Assembly: GCF_020520425.1 (NCBI RefSeq)
Contig: NC_079491.1
Coordinates: 20,885,449 to 20,949,448, forward strand
Reading direction: 5' to 3'
DNA: 64,000 nt
Source of the DNA: Spinacia oleracea
Lineage: Eukaryota; Streptophyta; Magnoliopsida; Caryophyllales; Amaranthaceae
Shown here: positions 11,132-24,060 of the stretch, in pieces
Position numbering within the stretch: position 1 is the first letter of the stretch
Layout of the letters: each line of letters starts with the position of its first letter
Notes under the pieces: generated by a model
Told to the model about the DNA's origin: nothing
The model's database searches: none
Seen by the model: only the letters and a program-made list of their open reading frames with translations
Program-made: the position numbers and the translations under genes

Positions 11132-14100
11132 ATGGAAAATTCTCAAATATTCCATGATTTCTCTGTTTCAACATCAATTTCGAATGATTCTTCTTCTTGT
11201 CATCTGAATTCTTCAGCTGAAAATCAGAGTTACGAAGGTATTCTTTCAATTTGTAATAACGAGTTGCATTTTTCTTTGATTTTATGATTTCGATTTCATA
11301 ATAATCGTACTTTTTATGTTTTTTGTGATTGTAATTAGTTTGATTAATTTAATTTTGAATCTCATTCTTCGTTGATTTTGGTGATTGTTGATAATGAAGG
11401 TTACGAATTGGTTTTTTCGTTGATTTCGCATTTATTTCATTTATGTGGTGAAACTGATTCTGTAATAACTATTATATTTAAGGAAGATACGTTGATTTTG
11501 TCTGTTTGCAGAAAAGAACATTGTATCATTTCAGAAGAACATTTTTCAGTATCAAATGAACATGTTTAGAATACGTATTGAGACGTTCCTTTTTATTATA
11601 TTTAGCTTTTCAAATAAACACTGATTGTTCTTTATTGATTGTTCTTTTAACTCTTCATTGATTGTTCTTTAAGTCATAGTGTTCTTTTCGGTCACCTTTT
11701 GTGTTCGTTTACTCTATTTTTATTGTTCATTTTAATAGTTACTGTTCCTTTGATTCTTTATTGGTTTTTTTATTATATTTGCACGGATTTTTCTTTTATG
11801 TTTTTATGAGTTTACATTGTTCTTTTGATTGACAAAATTGATTGTTGATAATTATGCCGATATTGTTCTTTTAGGTTTTAATGTGTTCTTTTGATTGACA
11901 AAACTGATTGTTCTTTTAACTGTTTATTGATTGTTCTTTTAATGCGTAGTGTTCTTTCCAGTCTAGTTGGAGTGTGTAATTTACTCTTGATGCATTGTTC
12001 TTTTCTAATAGGTACTGTTGTTTTTTATTCTTTATTGGTTGTTCTTTTATATCTGCCCAAATTGTTCTTTTAAGTTTTAATGTGTTCTTTTGATTGACTA
12101 ATTGATTGTTCTTTTAACTCTTCATTGATTGTTCTTTTCCTAGTGTTCTTTTCAGTCTACATGGATTGTTCGTTTACTCTGTGCATTGTTCTTTTTAATG
12201 GCTACTGTTCTTTTAAGTTCTTTTGTTCTTTTCTTTTTCTGATTTTTTTTATTTTATAAATTTCCAGATATATTAAATAATTCAGTTAATAATTCAGAAC
12301 AAAATGATGCTAATGAGGATCCAGAATCCTATGTGGTTGTTGGCCAAGGTACATGAATTGTACTTTTACTTGTTTATCACAATGTTCGTTTACGTCTTGT
12401 GTTTGTTCCTTTATCATACTTATGATGTTCTTTGTGTTCTTTTTTATCGTCATGCAGATTTTGAAGAACCAGTTTCATTAGAGGGAAGTGTAGTTAAGGA
12501 TGATGATGAGGCGTATGAGTTATACAACAGTCATGCATTTAGGAATGGTTTTGGTACTAGGAAGGGTAAAAAGGAGTATAGAAGTGGTACTAGAATAGTT
12601 CGACAACGGTTTTTTGTTTGTGCATACGAGGGGTTTAAAAATCCAGATGGTGTTGTGCCTAAATCCTTTAAAAAAATTGATAGGAGAACTGGATGCAAGG
12701 CTTCAGTTCAGTTTGATGTTGATAAGAAAACTGGAGTGTATGTTCTTTCTAAACATTCCCGTCTGCATAACCATTCAATGGTTCCTGCTAATAAGAGACA
12801 CCTTATTAGGTCACATAGGCACATTTCAAAAGAACAATTGGCTTTTCTTACTACTTTTACTTGTAGTGGCACGAAGCTTGCTGATGTTCTTAGAGCTATG
12901 AGGAAAGAAGTTGGTGGTGAGGCGAATTTAGGGTTCACTGTTCCTGACGCGTATGATGCTGTTTTGGCAGAGAAGAAGAAAAAGTTGGATGGTTGTGATT
13001 CAAATCAGTTGATCAGATGGTTCGCTATGAGGCAAGCTAAAGAACATGATTTTTATTATGATTTTCAATTGAATGAAGAGAATCAGTTGATCAATTTTTT
13101 TTGGAGAGATGGAAGAATGCGGTCTGATTATGAAGCTTTTGGTGATTTATTGATTCATGATACAACTTATCGTACTAATAAATACGATATGATTTGTGGG
13201 CCTTTTGTTAGAATGAATCTTCACACTCAAAATATCATGTTTGGAGTGGGTTTTATATTGAATGAGAAGGCAGGTACTTTTGACTGGCTTTTTAATTCTT
13301 TTTTGACTTCAATGGGAGGGAAGCAACCTGTGACTATCATGACTGATCAATCTTCTGCCATGGACAAGGCTATAAGGTAAAGTTCTTTTAGGTTGTTTGT
13401 ATGTTCGTTCATCAAACACTTTTGTTCTTTTGTATTTTTGTACTATTTTTTATGTTCTTTTTCTTTTGTCTTTTTGTTTAGTTTATATTTTTATCTATTT
13501 TTTTGGTTTATGGTTTTTTAGGGAAGTGTTTCCAAAATCGAGGCATCGTTTGTGTGCATGGCACATTGGGGAAAATGCTGTTGTAAACATCAAAGGTGTT
13601 ATGGCCAAAGAAGGTTTCAAACGTCGGTTTGATTATGTTTTGAAATATACTGACACAGTTGCTGAGTTCGAGCATTATTGGAATAGGTAAAAATTATTTT
13701 GCTAATAGAATGATTAGTATTTAAAATTTTGTTTTGTTCTTTTCATTCGACGACATGTTTTTTGTAATGTTAAATAGTGTTCTTTTCATGGTTGATGAAA
13801 CTTGTTCTTTTAATCTGGTATTTTAATGTTCTTTTCTTTGTTTAATAGAGTCCATACTTCTTGAACTGTGATTGTGTGTACTTTCTTTTCAAGTTTTATT
13901 GTACTGTATATTGTTCTTTTTTTGTCTTCATTTGTTCTTTGTTTTACTCAGGGTGTTCGTTTTGTGTCTCTGATTGTTCTTTTGTTCTCCTTGTTTGTTC
14001 TTTTGTAGTCTTATGACTGATTACAATTGCAAGACACACAAATGGATAGAGAGGTTATATGATTTGAAAGAGAAATGGTGTCCTGCATATAACAAAGAGT

Positions 14101-15639
14101 GGTTTTCTGGGGGTATTTTATCTTCTCAAAGGAGTGAGACGACAAATCATTCTATTTCTAGGAGGTTGCATAAAACGAATGGTTTGTGTGATTTTTATAA
14201 GTGTTTTTTAGATGTAATTGATGAATGGAGAAGTAAGGAGAACAAGGGAGATTATAATTCTTCTACTGGAAATAGATATTACGCATGTGCGGATAACATA
14301 TTATGTTTGCATGCGCGGGATGTGTATACCATTGCAATATATTTGATATTTGAGCAACGATTCATCAAAGCAATTAGTTTGAGGTGTCAACGCATTTCCT
14401 ATGAGTTTCCAGTTTCTAAGTACATTGTTGGGCATCCTACAAAGGATTTTATTAGACATGTTGTGATGTTTAATGAGCAAGAGATGGTTGTTGATTGTAC
14501 TTGCAAGTCATATGGAGAGATAGGAGTTCTTTGTTCTCATATTCTTCGAGTTTTCATTGTCCATAATGTTGAAGAGATTCCCAAACAATACATTATGAAG
14601 AGATGGACCAAAAAGGCTATGAACATGATTGTTGAAGAAGGAGAAGATAGAGATAATGAAGTAAGTGTTGTTTCTGCTTCAGTTTGGAGGATGCAAAGCA
14701 TAAGAAATTGCATTAAAGTTATAAATGAAGCTCAACATTGTCCGGCTGCAAGGAAGCTTATTGATTTGGGTGTGTTGGATATGTCATGCAAAGTGAAGGA
14801 GTATATTGGTGGTGTTGAAGGGGATGGTAATGTATCAAACAAGTATGTGCGAGAAGAAACTCTACTTGATGGCATTGAGCCTTCAACAGACACAGTTTTG
14901 CCGGATGTTGTTGAACCGATTGCTGAAAAAGTCATTCCAACAATGATTCAAAATCCACCAAAGCGAAAGAGGAAGATTAAGAACGGGACTGAAAAGGCTA
15001 ATGAGAGGAATGTGAGACCTAAAGGAATTGTTGAGAAGAAACGCAATAAACTGAAAGGTTGGAACAAGAGAAGAGAAACACATGTTGATAATTTGAGGGA
15101 GGAAACTCAGTCTACTGATCAGGTAAACTGTTCTTTTTAAACATTTATTTGTTCTTTTATTACTTTGGAATGTTCTTTTTGTTTATCATTGTTCTTTTTT
15201 CCATTTTTATGTTCTATTTATCCTTTTTGTTTATGATCTTTTAGTTTACTTTATTATGTTCTGTTCTTTTTAATAATCTATTTGTTCTTTTATTCCTTTA
15301 GTTTGTTCCTTTTGTTTATCATTGTTCGTTTTTCTTTCTATATGTTCTTTTGTCTTTTTGTTTATGTTCTTTTGCTAAACAGTTCATTTTTAAAAAAAAC
15401 ATCTATTTGTTCTTTTAATGTTTATTATGTTCTTTTTTGAACTGTTCTTTTTTATTATCTATTTTGTTCTTTTTTCTTCTTTATCATGTTCTTTTTTTCC
15501 TTATTGTTTGTTTGTTCTTTTTCAGTGTATCATAAATTTACCTGTTGGTGGGGTTTTGGTTCATCCAACATCTTCAAATTCACAATTGGAAGCATATGTT
15601 CCAGATGATTATTTTGGAGTACACATACAACCTTTGTAG
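11132..15639 (+). CDS. MULE transposase, FAR1 DNA-binding + DDE + SWIM domains, apparently intact
   Basis: Six exons: 11132-11237, 12268-12348, 12458-13376, 13522-13686, 14009-15122 and 15526-15639. All are GT-AG with consistent phase; 2499 bp, 832 aa, no internal stop. Residues about 80-168 form a FAR1-type WRKY-GCM1 zinc finger (C117, C142, H165, H167). The MULE catalytic domain spans about 290-425, with D297 in HDTTYRTNKY, D359 in MTDQSS, a CxxH motif at C380-H383, and a candidate catalytic acidic residue at E419 in EFEHYW. A SWIM zinc finger follows (C587, C589, C599, H601). The C-terminus is rich in K and R (KRKRK, KKRNK) and may be a nuclear localisation signal. The protein would bind the element ends and cut and rejoin DNA in the nucleus. 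The start is the ATG of a phase-compatible first exon. Introns are filled with the GTTCTTTT motif in sense orientation. It converges with the protease gene. With all catalytic and zinc residues present, it could be active. Confidence 0.88.
11585..12262 (+). repeat. Dense GTTCTTTT motif array, transposase intron 1
   Basis: By eye about 18 copies of GTTCTTTT plus many one-base variants (GTTCATTT, GTTCCTTT, GTTCGTTT) lie on the plus strand, the sense strand of the transposase gene. Spacing is irregular, roughly 15-60 bases, with context often ATTGTTCTTTTAA or GTGTTCTTTTGATT. This is not a simple tandem repeat. Confidence 0.9.
13690..14007 (+). repeat. GTTCTTTT motif array, transposase intron 4
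   Basis: At least seven sense-strand copies of GTTCTTTT in about 320 bp, the last one directly before the splice acceptor at 14008. The smaller introns 2 and 3 (12349-12457 and 13377-13521) also carry it. Confidence 0.9.
15123..15525 (+). repeat. Densest GTTCTTTT motif array, transposase intron 5
   Basis: About 15 exact copies in 403 bp, roughly one per 27 bases, up to the acceptor TTTGTTCTTTTTCAG. All are on the sense strand. Confidence 0.92.
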
Positions 15640-16185
15640 ATTCATTTACGATTGGTAATATTTTTATTTTTAGTTTGTTGTGTTTTTAATCATTTGTTTT
15701 TGTATTCTCAATAATGTTCTTTTACTCTTTTGATGTATATTTTTACGGGCTACTGATGTTTCGCTCATTCAATATTTTGAAATGAGAATTTTTAGTTGTA
15801 TATATTCTTATTTTTGTTTTGATTTTTGTGCAATTAGGATTGCAAAATTATTGCATAAAGGAGTATATGCTTAAATGTGAAAAAGAACTTACTAAAAGAG
15901 AATAAAAAGAATTTTGGAAAGGAAAGAACATATCCCATGATATAGAAGAACATGGTCTGGGATTGAAAAGAACTTGAACCTTTAATTGAAATACTTGTTT
16001 AAAATATCCAAACTACTTATCTGCAACTACTAGAACATCTAATTGTTTCCAAAAGAACACCACACATGTTTAAAAGAACAACCCATAACTCCAGCAATAA
16101 CCATATCTACAAAATATACCATTGTTTTTTAAAGCATACTTCTAATAAAAGGTAAATATTATTCTGCCTTCATGAAAACAACCAA
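15640..16185. other. Convergent intergenic spacer between transposase and Ulp1-like gene
   Basis: The 3' ends of the two MULE genes face each other here. The last sense-strand GTTCTTTT for the plus gene lies near 15717 and the first AAAAGAAC for the minus gene near 15886, so the motif switches strand inside this spacer. No other gene seen. Confidence 0.8.
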
Positions 16186-18169
16186 CTATTCAACTTGATT
16201 AGCTCTCTTCAATGCCAGATACATTAGCTCATGCCTTTTGTTCAGAACGGATAATAAGATTTCAGTACCGTACCGCATTCTCAGCCTGCAAATAAAGTCT
16301 TTCTAAAAACATAAAATAGTACATTAATAAAAGATTATATATTAAAATAATATACGTACATATATTCAAAATTTACTTACATCTTCATCTGTGTTTTTGA
16401 AGCCACAATTCCAAGTCTGGTTGTCTTTGTAGGTCTCCATATGCCTCATTGCATATACCCCACAATCAGTCTTGTTTGTTCTGTTCTTCCATGGCATTTC
16501 AAGCAACACAATTTCATATGCTGAAATCTGTGCCTTCCGCAAAGGATGTCCTTCTTGTTCAGAAAATATTGTCCATGCTTCAAACTGAAATAAAAAGAAC
16601 ATTTAACTTAGTAAAAGAACAAAGAACAAAGAACAACAAAGAAACAAAGAACAACAAAGGAAGGAAAAAAGAACATTTAATTTAGTAAAAGAATAAAGAA
16701 CAACAAAGGAAAGAACAAATAAAATATATAAGAGGAAATTCTTCAAATAGACTTACAGTTCTTTCTGCAAATGTTTTATATTTATCATCATATGTAATTC
16801 CTTCAGGTAAGGAGAGATTGTCAATGATCTCCACCTTCTTCGCCTTTTGGTTGATTACAATGAGATAAAAATGATCACCAGACCAGACTGGAAAGAACAA
16901 CTACAAGCAGAGAAAAGAACATTAAACAAAGGAAAACGAACATATGTAAAAAAGAAAAGAACAATTTTATAATTTTACCAGATGGAATCCCTTCAAAGAC
17001 TTCACACCAGCAGTTACATACTCATGGCGTACACTTAAAATAAAATTTTCTAAGCGTTTGCTTTCGGTTGCTTGACTATCCTGTGATCCACCATACGGTT
17101 CATTCTGGCAGAGCATATTCTGCACCGAAAAAAAAATAATTTTAAATATATGTTATATAATAAAAATTATTGAAGAAGTACGAAAATATGATTTTTTAGT
17201 GATATTAAAACTTACGAAAGGGATTGTAGAGAAATAGAACTTCAAGTTACTCTTGACACTTTGATCTGGATCATCATTCAGTATTCTTGCAAAAGTGTCA
17301 ATAACATTATTCATCACCCACACATTGGGAGCTGTTTTAAAGGAAAAGAACAAAAATATGAGTAAAAGGAACATCAACAGCATTTAAAAGAACATTTTAA
17401 ATTCCAATAATTAAATATATACCTAGGGTTTGAAACTCTTCTCTGGTAACTATATTCCAATCATCAGTGTACAACACATGACTGTTATAAGAATGAAAAT
17501 AAAATTTCCATAAGAACATGTACAAAAAGAACATCTACATTCAAATACTTGTAATAGTATAAAATTCTTACGTTGGGCTTCCCTTTCCAAAGGCATAATC
17601 CAGTACGCATCGCATGTCCTTTTCCTTTTGATTCAACTGTTCTTCCCCAACCAGTAGGTGTGAATACTGAGTTAAGAAGGGTGACAGTAACTTGAGGGGA
17701 ACATTTTTCTTTCTCTTAACAAGTTTAGGTACTTGTACGTTATCTGGATCCTCTTCCTCACTTATGAAAACAAAGACATTATAAAGTAAAAAGAACATAT
17801 TAGCGGGAAAAACGAATTCAGACTAACAATAAAAAGAACAACAAAGTGAAAAGAAAAGAACATTTTATAAATGATAATGAAAAATAACTTGTAATAATAA
17901 ACGAAAAATAACTTATAAAATAAAATGCAGTAGTCATACTCTATGTTCATAGATGTAGGTGCATTTTCTGGTTGCGAGTACACCGCACTTGGAGTGCTAA
18001 AAGAGTGGAAAGAAAAGAATATATTACTATAAATAAAAAGAACAAAAGCGAGAAAGAAAAGAACATTAAATTGAAGATTATGAAAATTATATTTTAATAA
18101 AATACAGTAGTCTTACTTCAGGAATATTGATGGAGTTTCCATTTCAGTCTGCGACTCAGCGGCAGTTGG

Positions 18170-18331
18170 AGTCTTAAACTCGGATTCTTCAGTTCTAACA
18201 GTTGGAGACATGGGGTTTCCATCTTCAGCTCCTTTGATTAAACCTTCCATAGTCTGAAACTCGGAGTCTTCAGTTCTAACGGTTGGAGACATTGGTTTTC
18301 CATCTTCAGCTCCTTGGATTAAACCTTCCAT
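18170..18331 (-). repeat. Two 81-bp tandem repeats in exon 11 of the Ulp1-like gene
   Basis: Copies at 18251-18331 and 18170-18250 each encode 27 residues beginning MEGLI.GAEDG.PMSPTVRT. They differ at only a few residues, so the duplication is fairly recent. The 4-bp frameshift sits directly upstream of the first copy. Confidence 0.85.
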
Positions 18332-20675
18332 GCATATCTGATCTCACATTTTCAGGTTCTCTGTGTATTACAAAAAAAAAAAAAAACATGTTAGGAGGAA
18401 CAAAGAACACAATGAGAAGAATTAAAGAACAAAAGTGCAATGAAAAAGAACATATAAGTTAATATTAAAAGTAGGAAGATATTAAAGTAAATATAGAAAG
18501 AACATAAAGAAATATATGAAAGGAACATTCCGAATAAAAGAAACAAAAGATCCATTAAATAATTGTATAAAGACAGAGAATTAATAAAAAGAACAAATCA
18601 AACGAATAAAAAAACAAATAATTGTTTATAAAAGAACATTGTGAATAATGAAAGAAACAGTCCCATATTTATTATACATGTGTATGTGAACTGTTTTAAA
18701 AGAACGTATACTCAGTTTTTTCTGTAGGTGGCTGTTGTTTTTCAGCTTCATCTTTGTTGTCCCCTGAAATTGTCTCCAAATCACGTTCAGTCAAAGTTTT
18801 GTTTGCCAAGATTGCTTCTAATCTCATTTCCTCTTCAAAGTCGTGTGCCTGAGGAGGAGGATTTGAATCGGAAACCATTCCAAGCTTCAATGTCAAATCA
18901 GCAAATACATTAGGCTGGGAAGGCATGATCGGAGGTGTTAAAAATGGTGGCAAATCAAATGTAACATCCTCAGATTCCTTGATTTCCTTTCTTTCATTTC
19001 CTTCTGTTGCCTTTCGTACTGCTTCCTCAAATAGTATTGTGAAGTAGTCTGAACTGAAAAATTCTTTATCTTGACTGAGGATTGAACCAATCTCCTCAGT
19101 ATTCCTTCCTTCTTGCCGCTCTTCTGTAGAGTTGCCCTTCTCAAAAGTAACTGGAATTTCAGTTCCAGAGCATGTTGACCACATTTTTGCCATATTGAAT
19201 GGCAGACTTTTTTTGACATCAATAGTAGTGTCAAAGAACTTTCTGGATAACGACAATAAGTCGTTGAACTTGTTCATGACACTACTGAGTTCAGTAGTGG
19301 TTTTAGTGAATTCAGCATGGAATTCCTGTTTAACAATAACAACAATAAGGACTGGATAAATAAAAAGAACATTCGAATGGAAAAAAGAACAAGAGAGATC
19401 CCTAAAAGAACATTCAAGTAGAGCTTAGAAACATTGTTAAAGATCGAAAGAACATGTTAAAGTGATAAATGAACATGTAAATAACATGCTTAAACATATA
19501 AAAGAACATTCAAATGTAAAGAACATATTTTTAAGAAAAAAGAACATGCTTAAATAACATGAATAAACATTTAAAAGAACATGTAAAAGAACGTAAAGAA
19601 CTAGTTTTTGATAAAAAGAACATAAACACAGAAAGCAAAAAACATGGTAGGAAAAAAGATTATATAAAAGAACATTTGTTGGAGGAAAAAGAACATTACA
19701 ACAAAAACGTTGAAAAAATAAATGCAATGGTTTTGTTGAGTGAATTTAATTTTTACCTCAATTGTAGAAGGGACTTTTGCTTTCTCACTGGGGTCTGCCT
19801 GTTGCTCTGGCAAATCTTTGTCATCCCCGAGTTGAGTCACTGGTGCACCTTGATGTTCTCTGGGCACATCATTTGTGGACCAGTTAGGCTCTTGGTGTTG
19901 ATGTTGCTGTTGTGGTTGCTGCAGTGGTTGCTGCGATGGTTGTTCATCATGTTGTTGCTGTTGTTGTTGTGGGTGTTGAAGAAGAAGTGGTGGTGGTTGT
20001 TCACTGAGTGCTTTTTGCTGTTTGAGCAGCTCCATCTCCTCCCTGTACAGTTGTAGCTCAGGTGGACCTTGAATTCTGTCCAGAATCAAGCCATGTCCGA
20101 AGCCTGTAGCATTGTCATTGCGTACCCTGCTGCTTATCATATCTCTTGTCCAGCAAGAAATTAGGGGGAAGTTCCTTGGAGGGTACTCTTCCATGATCTG
20201 CACCCGATCGAAATAACATACCTAATTTAACAATAACAACATAATTTATTGTTAGTTAGGTGAAAGAAGAAGATGAAAGTAATATATATAACAAAGGGAA
20301 ATGCTAGCTTAATGATTGAAATTTACCATTAGAAATGGTAGTGGACCAGCAAACCATCTGCTACGGTCCACATTCCAGTACATAGCTGCCCCAAGAAGGC
20401 TGGTGTATGCATACTGGCACCAATTTAGATTCCTCACTTGCTCCAAGTCAACAGTGCTTGCTAGGAATCTGAAGTTTGGCTTTTGAAACAGAAAAATATA
20501 AAAGAAAAGAACATTAATTATGATTTTAAATAGAATAAGAAAATAGAACATTCAATAGAAAATAAAGGAACATTAGAGAGAATGAAAAGAACAATGAAAG
20601 AAGAGCAAAAGAATATTGAATACAACTGAAAAGAACACAACTAACATTCATATAAAGGAAAGTACAACAATAGGA

Positions 20676-21144
20676 CAGTGAAAGAGAAAGAAAGAACATG
20701 GAATTCGACAAACAAATAAAAGAACAATAAATATTAATAAACATTTAAAAGAACATAATACGCAAACAAAAGAACATTAATGAGAAATAAAAGAACATTA
20801 ATGAGAAACAAAGGAATTTTGATGTAAGAAAGAACATGGAATATCATACAGAATAAAAGAACAGTGAGAAATATTTAAAAGAACATAATACGCAAACAAA
20901 AGAACATTAATGAGAAATAAAAGAACATTAATGAGAAACAAAGGAATTTTGATGTAAGAAAGAACATGGAATATCATACAGAATAAAAGAACAGTGAAAG
21001 AGAAAGAAAGAACATGGAATTCGACAAACAAATAAAAGAACAATAAAAATATTAATAAACATTTAAAAGAACATAATACGCAAACAAAAGAACATTAATG
21101 AGTAATAAAAGAACATTAATGAGAAACAAAGGAATTTTGATGTT
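20676..21144 (-). repeat. Segmental tandem duplications in intron 7 of the Ulp1-like gene
   Basis: A block starting ATTTAAAAGAACATAATACG occurs at about 20744, 20873 and 21061, and a second block (GAACATGGAATTCGACAAAC) at about 20695 and 21010. Copies are nearly identical, with unit lengths of about 130 and 190 bp. The whole is packed with AAAAGAACA, which is TGTTCTTTT on the sense strand. Confidence 0.85.
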
Positions 21145-23132
21145 TACCGATAAATTAGTAGTGGATTTAATGCAGGTGTTAACTGCAACCACTAGGAAAG
21201 ATCTCTTCCAGTTATCATCAACTGGAGTCTCATCTTTGATCAGTTTTTCAACCATTTCTTTCAATTTTGGGCATCCAGACTTCACTTGCCAGTATGCCCA
21301 AAATTCAGCAAAAACCCTCAACACTTCAGGATCTTGTTCATCCGTCCATTCCACGACCGGAGCTCCTCCAATAGGTATACCGTACACCAGGTATACATCC
21401 TCTACAGTAATATCAAGGGAAGACTTTGGTAGATGCAAGGACCGGTCGGACGAGTTGAAATTCCTAACCAACTCGTACGGGAATGGATTTTCGTTTTGTG
21501 GGATGTCAAGTTGCAGAAGAGATCCAAAGCCTAACTCCACGATGGCTTGTTGTTTTCTTATATCATGTGGTTCATTAGATGCAATTCCCCTCAAGAATCG
21601 CATCATCAATTGCGGAGTTTGCCTTAGATTTAGTTTCCTTTCTTCAGGTTTTGGTTTGGCAACAACCAAAGATTTTGGTTTCTCATCATCCACCACCTCC
21701 ATGACCTCATCAGAAACAACAATTTGTTTACTTCTTGTTGCTCTCTGGAAAAAAGAAAAAATATAAAGAACATTAGTCAGGGAGTAAAAGAACATTATAT
21801 GGAAGAAAAAGAACAAATAACTTAAGAAAATTTTTGACCTTCTCAACTACTTTTTTCCCCTTCTTCATTAAGGGTTCACTTTCCTCTTCTACTTCTTCAC
21901 CTTCTTCTTCACCTCCTTCTTCATCTTCCTCGTCTTCATAAACCTCCCTCACAACTATCTGATTAACTTTGCTACCCCTCTGAATGAAAAAAGAACATAA
22001 ATGATGATGTAAAGAACACAAGATAGGAAAAAAAGAACATTCTTTATTTAAAACACAGCATTTATCTCTATTATAATATAACATTAAGGTAAATAAAATG
22101 ATTGAAAAAGGGTAATGTGAAGTTTACCTTAAGTGCTGTAGTCTTTTTCAAAGTAACTCCATTCCCCTTCTTAGCATTTGGTGCAACTTTTTTTGTTGAA
22201 ATTTTCTCAGCAGGCAACAAGCTCTTCTTCTTATGTGCCTCTTCCAATTCCTGCTTTACCTCTTTTATAAGATCGGGAAATTCTTCTTTCAGCAATTGAC
22301 TTCTGTTGACCAAAACAATAGAACATAAGTAGTAAAAAAAAAGTAAAACACAGAAAATAAAAAGAACACCATTTATGTAAGTTACCTTGTCCTTTTCCTG
22401 TTTGGTATTGATTTCCTAGACTTCCCCTTTGCTTTTTCAGGTTCCTCACCAGCTTCTTCTCCGTCTTTTTTCTTTCTAGTAAAAACATAAATGCAAAAGT
22501 ATGTTTAAGAAACGAAAATAACAACTACAATGTAAATATGAAATAGTATTAACAAACACAGATGATACCTCAAAGTAATTTTTAAGTTCGTTTTCTTTTC
22601 TTTTCTTTCTGGTTCATCCAGCTCTTCTGGAACTTTTACCTCAGCCTCCTCTTTTTCAGGTTCTTTCACTTCTTCATGCACTTTTACTTCATGCTCTTTC
22701 TTTTCAGTTTCTTCCTGCTTTTCAGGATCTTTGCTGGAATTTTTTTGTCCTTCTCCACCCTTCTTTTTTTGTTCAATCAGATCCAGCTGCTTTTCCTGTT
22801 GTAGCAGCTTTTCCTGAAGTGCTTGCACCATCTTCTGTTGTTCTTGCAATGCTTTCCTTTGTTTGGAAAGTCTATAATGAAAAAACATATGTCATGAAAA
22901 AAAGAACAACACCAAAAACACATGTTATGAAAAAAGAACAACAGAAAAATGTTTAAAATAACACATGTAATGGAAAAAGAACAACATGTCGTGTACAAAA
23001 GAACACAGCTATGCTTTTGGAAAGAACACATATTATGAAAAAAGGAACAACACAAAAAACAAGTGCACAGTTCTCATCCTGCACCCTTGCACAATATCTT
23101 ATTCATCTGATTTTTTTATTTTTTCATATACA

Positions 23133-23145
23133 ATATATAAATAAT
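23133..23145 (+). promoter_or_regulatory. Possible internal TATA box
   Basis: AATATATAAATAA on the plus strand, followed 60-90 bp later by a GAGAGAGAAA-rich leader resembling that of the transposase gene. No full-length gene follows. Confidence 0.4.
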
Positions 23146-23357
23146 GTTTGTCCTCCATATTCTCATTCATTCATCATTTCATAATTTTAGCAACACATTT
23201 TAGAGAGAGAAAAATGAGAGGTTTTATTTTCTCTCAACAGAAGAGAGAATTTAAGAGAGAGAAAGAGTGAAATGCGATTATTTTCTCTCCAACTTTTCGC
23301 ATTATTGTTCCTGTTTTTTTGAGAATTAGTGAATTAATCAGAATACTAATTCTCAGG

Positions 23358-23452
23358 AGATGAAAAAATACAATTTGCTAATTTTCGTAGAAAGAAAATT
23401 GAAGGAGATAATGAAATTCAAGAGGATTGTGATCATTTGCTGAGGATTAAGG
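23358..23452 (+). other. Possible orphan exon
   Basis: Between an acceptor-like TTCTCAG and a good donor (AAG/GTATGC) one frame reads through as DEKIQFANFRRKKIEGDN and onward without a stop. No start codon fits and no downstream partner exon was found, so it may be a remnant of a lost gene or chance. Confidence 0.3.
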
Positions 23453-23459
23453 TATGCTT

Positions 23460-24060
23460 ATATGTTCCTTTTGTTATGTTCTTTCTATTAAGTGTTCTTT
23501 TACTGTGTGCTAACAGTTTTAGGTTTGTCTTTTAAATGTAGATGGTTTGTTCTTTTATCCGTGATTGATTGTTCTTTTTTTTTAAATACATTTAAGAACA
23601 AGTAAAAAGAACACCATCTCATCAAATCTAAGCACATTGTTCTTTTTAATTTTCATTGATTGTTCTTTTAATGCAAGTGATCTTTTAAGTAGACATGGAC
23701 TGTTCTTTTCTTCCAGATGCATAGTTCTTTTTAAGCCTACATTAATACTGTACTGTTCTTTTGAGTGTACATTGGTTGTTCTTTTGAGTCTACATTGATT
23801 GTTCTTTAAACCTGCACAGTTGGTTCTTTTAAGTTTTTATAGATAAGAACATAGATAAAAAGAACATAGATCAAATTCAATAGATAAGAACAAAATTATA
23901 GATCTAGGTTTAAGTTCGACAAAACAGTAGGGCTAATAAAAAGAACAGACAGTAAATAAATAAAAGAACATAGATCTACTTATTCAATTTAAATTTCCAC
24001 TGTTCTTTTGAGTTAACATTCGTTGTTCTTTTAAATCTATACCATTGTTCTTCTAAGTGT
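23460..24060 (+). repeat. GTTCTTTT motif array inside Ulp1-like intron 2, plus strand
   Basis: About a dozen plus-strand copies plus a few minus-strand ones (near 23600, 23860 and 23940). This is the only place where orientation opposes the annotated host gene. Confidence 0.8.

Noticed and set aside
15123-15525. CRISPR-like array impression from repeated GTTCTTTT
   Set aside because: The repeat is only 8 bases, spacing is irregular, and the genome is a plant.
21098-21766. 222-codon plus-strand frame
   Set aside because: Antisense to Ulp1-like exon 7, whose minus-strand frame has family motifs and proper splice sites.
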